Origin: Lampropedia puyangensis
GTDB lineage: Bacteria; Pseudomonadota; Gammaproteobacteria; Burkholderiales; Burkholderiaceae_C
Reading direction: 5' to 3'
DNA: 64,000 bases
NCBI RefSeq assembly: GCF_004833285.1
Contig: NZ_STFG01000012.1
Coordinates: 1 to 64,000 of the forward strand
The first letter of the stretch is position 1; each line of letters begins with the position of its first letter. The notes beneath the pieces are model-generated. The model worked only from the letters and a program-made list of their open reading frames with translations, searched no databases and was not told the origin of the DNA. Positions 51,912-59,807 of this stretch are shown here, piece by piece. The translations under genes and the position numbers were made by a program.

Positions 51912-52289
51912 TCAGTCCTTCTGGGCAGCTTGTTCAGCGGCCTGGGCAGTTTTGCGTGCTTCTTCACGCTCGACTGTCTTCATCATGGAAGAAGGTGCTG
52001 TCTCAGCCTTTTTCTTCTGCACAGTCAACTGGCGCAGAACTGCATCGTTGAAGCGGAAAGCGTGATCAAGTTCGTCCATCACGGCTTGACTGGCTTCAAT
52101 GTTCAGGCTCAGGTAGTGGGCCTTAACCAGTTTGTTGATTGGGTATGCCAATTGACGGCGGCCCCAGTCTTCTTCACGGTGGATTTTGCCGCCGCCTTCG
52201 ACGATCATGCCCTTGTAACGCTCCAGCATCGCTGGCACTTGTTCGCTTTGATCGGGGTGGATCAGCAAAATGATTTCGTAGTGACGCAT
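51912..52289 (-). CDS. rpsF: 30S ribosomal protein S6
   Basis: The 125-residue product has [40 protein letters not shown] and [20 protein letters not shown], with an Ala/Glu-rich tail as in other Burkholderiales. It is the first gene of the rpsF-rpsR-rplI operon. The promoter 70 bp upstream is clear. Confidence 0.97.
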   Translation of the reverse strand: MRHYEIILLIHPDQSEQVPAMLERYKGMIVEGGGKIHREEDWGRRQLAYPINKLVKAHYLSLNIEASQAVMDELDHAFRFNDAVLRQLTVQKKKAETAPSSMMKTVEREEARKTAQAAEQAAQKD

Positions 52290-52359
52290 CGTTGAACTCC
52301 CTTATGGAATGAACTGCCACCCGCAGCGTCAAACAGCGGTGGTGGCAAGGAAACCGCGC

Positions 52360-52389
52360 ATTATAGCTGCAAGTATATTTACAGTGCAA
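52360..52389 (-). promoter_or_regulatory. Sigma-70 promoter of rpsF
   Basis: On the minus strand TTGCAC (52384-52389) and a perfect TATAAT (52360-52365) are 18 bp apart, about 70 bp before the rpsF start. Confidence 0.75.
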
Positions 52390-52509
52390 CTGCAATGCAT
52401 ATGGCCAACCAGTTGTGGAAATGGCAAGGGCTGCTTTCGCGGTTTGTAGCGCGTGTTGCACTGATGTTGCAGATGCTTTGGGTGTTGTATTTATTTATGT
52501 AGCCGATGC

Positions 52510-52539
52510 TTGTTGATCATGATGCAATAAAGCTATACT
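52510..52539 (+). promoter_or_regulatory. Candidate sigma-70 promoter of asd
   Basis: TTGTTG (52510-52515) and TATACT (52534-52539) are 18 bp apart. Transcription would start near 52546, just before the leader open frame. Confidence 0.6.
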
Positions 52540-52549
52540 TGCGCCCGTT

Positions 52550-52666
52550 ATGCCAATGCTGCACTTCTTATCCATCCACGCAGGCGCTGCCCACAAAGCA
52601 GATGCTGGTGTGTTGGCGTGCGCCTGCATGTGCATCACCATCACTATTAAGACGATTAAGGGCTAA
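52550..52666 (+). CDS. Leader peptide of asd (candidate attenuation peptide)
   Basis: A 38-codon frame (ATG at 52550, alternatives at 52556 and 52628, stop TAA at 52664-52666) ends with codons for ITITIKTIKG: four Ile, three Thr and two Lys in ten. Such a run just before structures and a gene of the aspartate pathway is the hallmark of leader peptides like ThrL. Asd makes the precursor of Lys, Thr, Met and Ile, so the codons match the end products. The start is uncertain: no ribosome site is visible and the promoter would put the RNA start only about four bases before 52550. Confidence 0.6.
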   Translation: MPMLHFLSIHAGAAHKADAGVLACACMCITITIKTIKG

Positions 52667-52747
52667 CCAGCTCCGGATCGTCCTGCCCGCAAAAAAACCG
52701 GCCAGACGAGCCGGAGCAGAAAAGCCCTTTTTCTGCAACACTTTTTT
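52661..52747 (+). promoter_or_regulatory. Candidate transcription attenuator of asd
   Basis: Three competing structures are visible. (1) Anti-terminator: GGCT and GCTCCGG (52661-52676, overlapping the leader stop) pair with CCGGAGC and AGCC (52711-52726), 11 bp in two blocks. (2) A short hairpin CCGGC / GCCGG (52698-52714). (3) Terminator: GCAGAAAAG (52716-52724) pairs with CTTTTTCTGC (52727-52736), followed five bases later by TTTTTT (52742-52747). A ribosome stalled on Ile/Thr/Lys codons leaves arm 1 free and blocks the terminator; one at the stop codon masks it. Confidence 0.6.
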
Positions 52748-52765
52748 GTAAAGGCATTTCCCATC

Positions 52766-53893
52766 ATGGCAAAACTCACAGGACTGGTCGGTTGGCGCGG
52801 CATGGTCGGCTCGGTACTGATTGACCGCATGCAGGCTGAAGGTGATCTCGAGGTTATTGAGCCGGTGTTTTTTTCGACCTCCAATGCAGGAGGTCAAGCG
52901 CCTGCACAGGCCAAGAACGAAACAAAGCTGCAAGACGCATACGATATTGAAGCATTGAAAAAATGCGACATCATCGTGACGGCGCAAGGCGGTGATTACA
53001 CCAAGGCCGTGTACCCTAAGTTGCGTGCTGCGGGCTGGACTGGCCACTGGATTGATGCTGCATCTTCACTGCGCATGGACAAGGACTCGGTGATCATCCT
53101 CGATCCGGTCAATATGCCTGTGATCAAAAATGCGCTGGCCAATGGTGGCAACACCTGGGTGGGCGGCAACTGCACTGTCAGCTGCATGCTGATGGGCGTG
53201 GGCGCTTTGTACAAAGCCGGTCTGGTCGAGTGGATGAGCACCCAGACTTACCAAGCCGCTTCCGGCGGCGGCGCGCAGCACATGCGCGAGTTGCTGACCC
53301 AGTTTGGCTCTTTGAACGCGGAAGTGGCCGGCTTGTTGCAAGACCCGAAAAGCGCGATTTTGGAAATCGACCGCATGATCGTGGCTAAGCAGCGCGCTTT
53401 GAGCGCGGAAGAAACTGCTAACTTCCTGGTGCCGCTGGGTGGCTCCTTGATTCCTTGGATCGACTCCGATTTGGGCAATGGCGTTAGCCGCGAAGAGTGG
53501 AAAGGCATGGCCGAAACCAACAAAATCCTCGGTCAGGGCGAAGGCTTTGGCACGGCAGCGATTCCGGTTGATGGCTACTGCGTGCGCATTGGCGCAATGC
53601 GCTGCCACAGCCAGGCGTTGACTTTCAAGCTGAAGAAAAACGTGCCTCTGGATGAGATCGAAGGCATGATCGCCGCCGACAACCAGTGGGTCAAAGTGGT
53701 GCCCAACACCAAAGAAGCGACCATCCGTGATCTGACCCCTGTGGCCACGACCGGCACTTTGACCATCCCTGTGGGCCGTATCCGCAAACTGGCAATGGGC
53801 GATGATTATCTTGGTGCATTCACCATTGGCGACCAATTGCTGTGGGGCGCTGCAGAGCCGCTGCGCCGTATGCTGCGCATTCTGGTTGATTAA
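52766..53893 (+). CDS. asd: Aspartate-semialdehyde dehydrogenase
   Basis: The 375-residue product has [16 protein letters not shown] at the NADP site, the catalytic Cys136 in [31 protein letters not shown] and the active-site His in [15 protein letters not shown]. It reduces aspartyl phosphate to the semialdehyde, the branch point to Lys, Thr, Met and Ile and to diaminopimelate for the cell wall. Length is that of the gram-negative family. AAAGG lies 11 bases before the ATG. It has a 200-nt leader with a probable attenuator. In many betaproteobacteria asd follows leuB; here it is alone. Confidence 0.96.
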   Translation: MAKLTGLVGWRGMVGSVLIDRMQAEGDLEVIEPVFFSTSNAGGQAPAQAKNETKLQDAYDIEALKKCDIIVTAQGGDYTKAVYPKLRAAGWTGHWIDAASSLRMDKDSVIILDPVNMPVIKNALANGGNTWVGGNCTVSCMLMGVGALYKAGLVEWMSTQTYQAASGGGAQHMRELLTQFGSLNAEVAGLLQDPKSAILEIDRMIVAKQRALSAEETANFLVPLGGSLIPWIDSDLGNGVSREEWKGMAETNKILGQGEGFGTAAIPVDGYCVRIGAMRCHSQALTFKLKKNVPLDEIEGMIAADNQWVKVVPNTKEATIRDLTPVATTGTLTIPVGRIRKLAMGDDYLGAFTIGDQLLWGAAEPLRRMLRILVD

Positions 53894-53937
53894 TCTTAGG
53901 GTGGCAGCCACGGCTCAAACAGCCGTTGTCCCCAAGA

Positions 53938-53976
53938 AAAAAAGCCACTGGCCATTTGTGGGGCCTGTGGCTTTTT
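53938..53976. terminator. Terminator between asd and the MHS transporter
   Basis: Stem AAAAAGCCAC / GTGGCTTTTT around an 18-base loop, with A- and T-runs on the two sides, so it can serve both convergent genes. Confidence 0.8.
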
Positions 53977-53997
53977 TCAATGCAGCAGAACGGTTGC

Positions 53998-55338
53998 TTA
54001 ATGGGCTTGGGCGTTGCTGCCAGCGTTGTTTTTGTTCAGCGCTGTCCAGCCTTTGGTGGCCAGTGGAACAAAGGCCAGCAACATCGCCAGCACGCTCACG
54101 ATGGTGACGTAGTGGGCGGCGGCCATGCGGTCTTGCTGCAGCCACATTTGCGTCAGCACCGGTGTCAGGCCACCAAAAATCGCATAGGCGACGTTGTAAG
54201 AGAAAGACAGGCCAGAGAAGCGAATCACTGGGGGGAAAGCGCGCACGCCGACAATCGGCATCGTCGCAATCGCGCCAACAAAAAAGCCCATGATGGCGTA
54301 GTTCAGCATCAATTGGCCATCGGTGATGCTAGGCAGGGTCGAGAAGAAATGGTAGGTGCTCAGCGCCAGGCCGCCCCAGCTGACAATCAAGGCTTTGCCG
54401 GTGCCAAAGCGGTCAGAGAACCAGCCAAACACCGCGCAGCCAATCACCAGCATCAAGGTGGCGATGCAGTTGGCTTCCATGGCGGTGGTGGCTGGAATTT
54501 TGTAGGCTTTTTGCAGTACCACTGGCGTCATCAAAATCAGCACCACGACTGCGGTGGACAGTGACCAAGTCATCACAGCCGTCACCAGGCAAGCGGCGCG
54601 GTGCTCGCGCAACACGGTTTTGACTGGCAATTCTTTGGCGACGGCGCGGGTTGCTTCCAGCTCTTTGAAGACAGGCGTTTCAGACAAGAAGCGGCGCAAA
54701 TACACCGACAGCAGGCCAAACACACCGCCCAAGATAAATGGAATACGCCAGGCCCAAGCGTGGATTTCTTCGGTCGAGAACTGGTGGTTGATGGCAATCG
54801 CCACCAATGAGCCCAGCAAAATGCCGCCGCAAATGCCCGAGGTCAAGACGCCAATGCCAAAGCCAAAGTTTTTGGCTGGCACGTGCTCGGCCACAAACAC
54901 CCAGGCGCCTGGCATTTCACCGCCAATCGCAGCGCCTTGCAGTACGCGCATCGCCAGCAGCAGCAGTGGCGCGGCAATGCCAATGCTTTCGTAGGTGGGC
55001 AAGAGGCCAATGATCAGCGTGGGCGCGGACATCAGAAAAATCGACAGCGAGAACATGCGCTTGCGACCCAGCTTGTCGCCAAAGTGCGCAATCACAATGC
55101 CGCCGACCGGGCGGGCCAGATAACCGGCGGCAAAAATGCCCAGGGTTTGCAGCTGCACCATCCAGTCCGGCATCGAGGGCGGAAAGAATAGGTGGCCGAG
55201 TGCGACCGAGAAAAAGACGAACACGACGAAGTCGTAAAACTCCAGCGTGCCGCCCAGGGCGGAGAGGGAGAGGGTTTTGTATTCTTCACGTCCGAGTGAA
55301 CGTGGTGCGGCAGCGGCTGCCGAAGGGGGATTGCTCAT
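53998..55338 (-). CDS. MHS-family MFS transporter (metabolite:H+ symporter, ProP/ShiA type)
   Basis: The 446-residue product starts MSNPPSAAAAAPRSLGREEY at 55338 behind AAGGA and has twelve membrane helices. The MHS signature is visible: GTLEFYDFVVFVFFSVALGH in helix 1, ARPVGGIVIAHFGDKLGRKR in the first loop, and RVLQGAAIGGEMPGAWVFVA in helix 4. Relatives import proline, betaine, shikimate, citrate or other small acids with protons; the substrate is unknown. It is convergent with asd. Confidence 0.9.
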   Translation of the reverse strand: MSNPPSAAAAAPRSLGREEYKTLSLSALGGTLEFYDFVVFVFFSVALGHLFFPPSMPDWMVQLQTLGIFAAGYLARPVGGIVIAHFGDKLGRKRMFSLSIFLMSAPTLIIGLLPTYESIGIAAPLLLLAMRVLQGAAIGGEMPGAWVFVAEHVPAKNFGFGIGVLTSGICGGILLGSLVAIAINHQFSTEEIHAWAWRIPFILGGVFGLLSVYLRRFLSETPVFKELEATRAVAKELPVKTVLREHRAACLVTAVMTWSLSTAVVVLILMTPVVLQKAYKIPATTAMEANCIATLMLVIGCAVFGWFSDRFGTGKALIVSWGGLALSTYHFFSTLPSITDGQLMLNYAIMGFFVGAIATMPIVGVRAFPPVIRFSGLSFSYNVAYAIFGGLTPVLTQMWLQQDRMAAAHYVTIVSVLAMLLAFVPLATKGWTALNKNNAGSNAQAH

Positions 55339-55636
55339 GGTGAGTCCTTGCAAATGGGCGTGGTGCGATGGCATGCATGACGGGCCCTTTGTGCGACGGT
55401 GACGGGGCGTGACGCCAGTGGGGCTGCTGGCCAAGCGGCGACCGTGCGCGGGTATAGCCGCGCCGTGAGACTGGCTTTGGCGCGCAGGCTTGCGGTGGCA
55501 AGCGGGCGGCCAATCAGTGCAAACGAGCGGCAGGGGTGGTGCCGGAGCTTGCGCTGGATCCAGGAGGTCGGGGAGAACATGGCAAAAGCAGTGCTGTGCG
55601 TCTAAAGGGAGAGGAGCGTGTCATCAAAACCCCATG
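55339..55636. other. Upstream region of the MHS transporter gene, no gene seen
   Basis: This 298-bp stretch before the transporter start is GC-rich and contains no open frame that I recognise. It should include the transporter promoter. Confidence 0.5.
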
Positions 55637-55674
55637 CAAAAAGCCCGCTAGCGGTGAGGCTGGCGGGCTTTTTG
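55637..55674. terminator. Terminator of the candidate small RNA
   Basis: Stem AAAAAGCCCGCTAGC / GCTGGCGGGCTTTTT with loop GGTGAG, symmetric A- and T-runs. It lies between the MHS gene start region and argF, where no protein gene ends, which suggests it serves an RNA gene. Confidence 0.85.
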
Positions 55675-55797
55675 GGGCAGATCGGCGAATCAACTGGCTG
55701 GGTGTTTTTCAACAGCGAGCATACGACGAGGACCTACCAAGCCCGAAAGCCGGTAGGGTGCTAATCGAAATCAGGGAGGTAACGATCTTCATAGGGA
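55637..55797 (-). ncRNA. Candidate small non-coding RNA with promoter and terminator
   Basis: On the minus strand a perfect TATAAT (55803-55808, with a weak -35) is followed by about 160 nt and a strong terminator (GCCCGC..GCGGGC stem with T-run, 55637-55674). No open frame is convincing. Within it CCTACC and GGTAGG form a hairpin (about 55731-55756), AGCA / TGCT closes it, and AGATCG (near 55788) pairs with CGATCT (near 55681), giving a closing stem, an internal bubble and a terminal stem. That shape and size recall 6S RNA, but I cannot confirm the family from memory. It could also be a leader of argF orphaned by position. Confidence 0.5.
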
Positions 55798-55802
55798 CAA
55801 CC

Positions 55803-55808
55803 ATTATA
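55803..55808 (-). promoter_or_regulatory. -10 element of the candidate small RNA
   Basis: The minus strand reads TATAAT. The best -35 match is CTGCCA at 55828-55833, 19 bp away, which is weak. Confidence 0.5.
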
Positions 55809-55883
55809 GGGTAATTGCGGATTTGTGTGGCAGACCGCTGAAGTGGATGTTCGCTGCTGCGCCGGGCGCTGCAGTGCCGCCCA

Positions 55884-55924
55884 TAAAAAAAAGCCTTTGC
55901 GGCACATGCGCAAAGGCTTTTTTA
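55884..55924. terminator. Terminator of argF
   Basis: Stem AAAAGCCTTTGCG / TGCGCAAAGGCTTTT around GCACA with A- and T-runs, 25 bp after the argF stop on the minus strand. Confidence 0.93.
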
Positions 55925-55949
55925 GAGGAGGTAGAAGTGTGCGGCTGAA

Positions 55950-56885
55950 TCAGTGAATATTGCTTTGCTTGCCCACCAACAAGTATTCCATCAGCGCTTT
56001 TTGCACATGCATGCGGTTTTCTGCTTCGTCCCAGACCACCGATTGCGCGCCGTCGATCACATCGGCGTCGACTTCTTCACCACGGTGGGCGGGCAGGCAG
56101 TGCATGAACAAGGCATCCGACTGGGCCTGGGCCATCATCGCGCTGTCGACCTTCCAGTTGGCAAAGGCTTTCATGCGTTTGGCGTTTTCTTCCTCATAGC
56201 CCATAGAGGTCCAGACATCGGTGGTGACCAGGTGTGCGCCTACGCAAGCTTCTTGCGGACTCTCAAAAGTTTGGAAGTGGGCTGGATCGGCTTTGGCACC
56301 AAGCGCTAATTTTTCATCTAGCTCATACCCTGTTGGGGCGCTGATGTGGAGTTTGAAATCCAGCAGTTGCGCGGCTTGCAGCCAAGTATTGGCCATGTTG
56401 TTGCCATCTCCGATCCAAGCGACAGTTTTTCCTTGGATTGGGCCACGATGCTCAATGAAAGTAAAAATGTCGGCCAGAATTTGGCAGGGATGGAATTCGT
56501 TGGTCAGCCCGTTGATGACGGGTACACGCGAGAACTCTGCAAATTTTTCGATTTTTGTTTGTTCGTAGGTGCGGATCATCACCAAATCGACCATGCGACT
56601 GATCACGCGTGCACTGTCCTCAATGGGTTCAGAGCGTCCTAACTGGCTGTCGTTGGTAGTCAGGTGGACAACTGAGCCACCTAATTGGTACATGCCTGCT
56701 TCAAAACTCACGCGCGTACGCGTACTGGCCTTTTCAAAAATCATGGCCAGCGTGTGGTCAGTCAGAGTTTTGTGGTTTTCGTATTTTTTGAACATCTGCT
56801 TCAACTTGGCCGCACGCGCTAGCAGGTAGGCGTATTCGTCGGCTGAAAAGTCGTTGAATTGCAGGTAATGTTTGATGGTACTCAT
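55950..56885 (-). CDS. argF: Ornithine carbamoyltransferase
   Basis: The 311-residue product has the carbamoyl phosphate motif FEKASTRTRVSFE, the HPCQ motif NEFHPCQILADIFTF, IGDGNNMANTWLQAA and the ornithine motif FMHCLPAHRGEEVD. It makes citrulline from ornithine and carbamoyl phosphate. I chose the ATG at 56885 (MSTIKHYLQF). It follows argD by 71 bp on the same strand and a terminator lies just after it; argG, often next in Burkholderiales, is not here. Confidence 0.96.
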   Translation of the reverse strand: MSTIKHYLQFNDFSADEYAYLLARAAKLKQMFKKYENHKTLTDHTLAMIFEKASTRTRVSFEAGMYQLGGSVVHLTTNDSQLGRSEPIEDSARVISRMVDLVMIRTYEQTKIEKFAEFSRVPVINGLTNEFHPCQILADIFTFIEHRGPIQGKTVAWIGDGNNMANTWLQAAQLLDFKLHISAPTGYELDEKLALGAKADPAHFQTFESPQEACVGAHLVTTDVWTSMGYEEENAKRMKAFANWKVDSAMMAQAQSDALFMHCLPAHRGEEVDADVIDGAQSVVWDEAENRMHVQKALMEYLLVGKQSNIH

Positions 56886-56956
56886 GGCAAGTTCTTTGGT
56901 CGCAAGGCATTGGGCCCCCGACTGAGGATTTTCAGCCAAGGGCATGCCAAGCCAGA

Positions 56957-58159
56957 TTACTGCGGTTGATCGAGGAATTTTTGGACGACAGGCAGCAAGC
57001 GATCAACCAGCTCATCGGCTTCTGCTTCGTTCATGATCAAGGCGGGCAGCAGTCGGACGACGCGGTCGGCGGTGACGCTGATCAACAGGCCTTCATCTGC
57101 AGCCTGTTGAATCAAGGCTGCGCATGGGCGGTTGAGCTCTATGCCGATCATCAAACCTTCGCCGCGGATTTCCACAAAGCCAGGCAATGAGCCAAAACTT
57201 TCGCGCAGGCGCTTGTGAAGGTGCGCGCCAACGCGTGTGGCATTGTCCAGGAGTTGGTCTTCTTCAATGATGCGGATGGTTTCTACGGCGGCGCGCATAG
57301 CCAACGGGTTGCCGCCAAATGTCGTGCCGTGGTTGCCCGGTTGAAAAATATGGGCTGCTTTGGGGCCTGCTACCACAGCGCCAATGGGAACGCCTGAGGC
57401 CAAACCTTTGGCTAGCGCCATGACATCGGGCTTGATATCAGCCCATTGGTGCGCAAACCATTTTCCTGTACGCCCCATGCCGCATTGCACTTCGTCAACC
57501 ATCATCAGCCAATTGCGCGCATCGCATAGCGCGCGAACTTGCTTGAGGTACTCCATGCGTGCAGGGTGGATGCCGCCTTCGCCTTGAATGACTTCAAAAA
57601 ATACCGCTGTGATTTCCTCTTCACCCTCGACGATGCGCTCAAGTGCGTCGAAATCGTTCAGTGGTACACGGATGAAGCCTTCAACTAAGGGGAGAAAACC
57701 CGCATGAATTTTCGGATTGGCCGTGGCAGACAGGGTTGCAATAGAGCGGCCGTGGAAGGCTTGTTCGCACACCACTACTTTGGGATTTTTGTAGCCGCGG
57801 TCGTTGCCCAGCTTGCGGGCGAGCTTGAGCGCTGCTTCGTTGGCTTCAAGGCCAGAGTTGCAGAAGAACACATTGGTCATGCCCGAGAGTTCAACTAATT
57901 TTTTGGCTAGCTGTTCTTGACCAGGGACGTGGTAGTAATTGGAGGTGTGAATCAGCTTAGCTACTTGGTCTTGCAAGGCAGGGACCAGTTTGGGGTGGTT
58001 GTGCCCCAAAGTGTTGACGGCAATGCCACTCAAGCCATCCAGATACTCTCGGCCGTTGGTATCCCATACGCGTACGCCTTGGCCTCGCTCCAATGCAATG
58101 GTGACTCGACCGTAGGTGTTCATGACATGGGGGGATGCAACGGGGGCATCGTGGCTCAT
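56957..58159 (-). CDS. argD: Acetylornithine aminotransferase
   Basis: The 400-residue class III aminotransferase has VWDTNGREYLDGLSGIAVNT, the phosphate-binding FFCNSGLEANEAALKLAR, AFHGRS, the PLP aspartate in WLMMVDEVQCGMGRTGKWF and the Schiff-base lysine in PDVMALAKGLASGVPIGAV. It makes acetylornithine in arginine synthesis and may also act on succinyl-diaminopimelate. I chose the ATG at 58159 behind AAGGAG. argF follows. Confidence 0.94.
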   Translation of the reverse strand: MSHDAPVASPHVMNTYGRVTIALERGQGVRVWDTNGREYLDGLSGIAVNTLGHNHPKLVPALQDQVAKLIHTSNYYHVPGQEQLAKKLVELSGMTNVFFCNSGLEANEAALKLARKLGNDRGYKNPKVVVCEQAFHGRSIATLSATANPKIHAGFLPLVEGFIRVPLNDFDALERIVEGEEEITAVFFEVIQGEGGIHPARMEYLKQVRALCDARNWLMMVDEVQCGMGRTGKWFAHQWADIKPDVMALAKGLASGVPIGAVVAGPKAAHIFQPGNHGTTFGGNPLAMRAAVETIRIIEEDQLLDNATRVGAHLHKRLRESFGSLPGFVEIRGEGLMIGIELNRPCAALIQQAADEGLLISVTADRVVRLLPALIMNEAEADELVDRLLPVVQKFLDQPQ

Positions 58160-58377
58160 AGCGTAGCTCCTTCTGGCTTTGCGACAAAACGTACATTCTA
58201 TGCGAGCCATTTGTCGGTTGAGTGACGTAATGGGTCCATTACGCAGTTGATTGGCACTGGAGAAGCCGAACTGTATTTTTTTGTCGCTATGGAACATGAG
58301 AATGCAAAAATAGCCATTCCAAGTGACAAAAAAATGTAAACTGACGAGATGTATGTCTGTCGTTAGGGAGATCGCTG

Positions 58378-59778
58378 ATGGGTGATCGTGTGTCTGCCCC
58401 TCCGACGTTTCGGCTGGGGTACTTTGCGCTTCCCGCAGAAGATGTGGAGGAGCTGCGGCTATGGGTGGAGTCGTCTCAAGTCGCGATGCCTATGCGTATA
58501 GAAATGGTGCGCAAAGGGCCTTTTTCTGCCATTGCAACAGATATTGGGAGCATGTTGGTGCCCCAGCGGGTGGCACAGCTCAGCAAAATTGGTTGCCCCG
58601 TTCTATTAATTGCCGAGCATGACCCCACTGGGGCCGTGCAGGCGTCTGTCAGGTCTTCGATGCCACAGGCGGTAGTGATCCCGCGGCCTTTGCGCACAGA
58701 TGTCTTGTCAGTGTGCTTGAATGCTTTGGCGCCGCTGACGCGTGCGGCCCCTGAGGTCTTGTTGGCCTGTGTTCATGCCTTGACGCCTTTGGTTCGCGTC
58801 ATTTCTGAAAAACATGTTGGCGCTGCGCCAGAGTTTGTGGCGCGCAGTCCTGCTGCAGTTGTGGCGCAACGCGATCAATCCGAGCCACCGGCGCGTGCGG
58901 GTGAGGGCGCCGCTTTGGCGCACCAGCGTCCTCCGGTGCAAGAAGACGATCTACGCACCACTTTAATGGGGCGCTTGCCTGAAGCCTTGGGTTTGCAAAC
59001 AGATATGGGGAATTTGCCTGAATTGGGTGAATCCTCTGCATTGAGCCCAGCCATTGCGGTGGACGACGATAGCTTGCAAGAGGTGTTTTCCCAAGAAGCT
59101 TTATTTGCTACGGCTGATTTGACAGAGCGTGTAGAAGCTCCGCAAGCTATTGAAGAGGAGTTTGAACCTGTTGAAGCCACTGCGCCTATTTCTGTGCAGC
59201 AGGAATGGGAGGCGATGGAAGAGTCCGTGGAGGCCAGTACGGCGTTTGCCCCGGCGGTTTTGGTATTGACCGATGTGGTGAGTGATTCTCAGCCATCAGA
59301 TCCCTTGTCAGAGGATTCCCCATCAGAGCCGGTGACCCGTGCGTTGGAGTCTGAAAGGCCGGTGCTACAAGGCGCAGAGTCGGTAGCATCCTCTACGGAA
59401 GTGCTAACTGCTCAGAATTTAGCCTCCGCAGAGGTTTCGGTGCCTCGCGCGCATGACACGGATGCAGCGCGCCGCTACCAACGTCTTGTGCGGGCCGTTG
59501 CGGATTGGAAGGACGCAGGTGTCAAAGTCGATTCCATGGCGCGCTACAAGCTCAAAGGCTGGCCTACCGAGCAGTGGCTGCAGGAAGATCCGTTGCGCGT
59601 GCGGGTGGCGTCTCTGTTGGCCAGCAAGCCGCTCATGCTCAATGAAGTGGCCAGTGCCACTGGCGCATCGTGGGTGCAGTGTCAGGCATGCTTGAGTGGC
59701 TTGATGGCGGCAGGCTTGCTGCAGCGGCAATCCAAAAGCGCCACGCTCGATGTCGTTCGGAAAACGGCATCGAAGTAA
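58378..59778 (+). CDS. Unknown protein with long acidic linker and C-terminal winged-helix-like domain
   Basis: The 466-residue protein has an N-terminal domain of about 140 residues (FRLGYFALPAEDVEELRLWV, VQRVAQLSKIGCPVLLIAEH in outline, with PRPLRTDVL) that recalls a response-regulator-like alpha/beta fold but lacks a clear phospho-acceptor pattern. Residues about 155-370 are acidic, Ser/Glu/Pro-rich and probably disordered. The last 90 residues (KLKGWPTEQWLQEDPLRVRV, ASLLASKPLMLNEVASATGA, CQACLSGLMAAGLLQRQSKS) look like a winged helix. I do not recognise it. It is divergent from argD and convergent with glmU. Confidence 0.6.
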   Translation: MGDRVSAPPTFRLGYFALPAEDVEELRLWVESSQVAMPMRIEMVRKGPFSAIATDIGSMLVPQRVAQLSKIGCPVLLIAEHDPTGAVQASVRSSMPQAVVIPRPLRTDVLSVCLNALAPLTRAAPEVLLACVHALTPLVRVISEKHVGAAPEFVARSPAAVVAQRDQSEPPARAGEGAALAHQRPPVQEDDLRTTLMGRLPEALGLQTDMGNLPELGESSALSPAIAVDDDSLQEVFSQEALFATADLTERVEAPQAIEEEFEPVEATAPISVQQEWEAMEESVEASTAFAPAVLVLTDVVSDSQPSDPLSEDSPSEPVTRALESERPVLQGAESVASSTEVLTAQNLASAEVSVPRAHDTDAARRYQRLVRAVADWKDAGVKVDSMARYKLKGWPTEQWLQEDPLRVRVASLLASKPLMLNEVASATGASWVQCQACLSGLMAAGLLQRQSKSATLDVVRKTASK

Positions 59779-59807
59779 TGAGTGCATGGGCAGGTGGCTA
59801 TGGCTGA

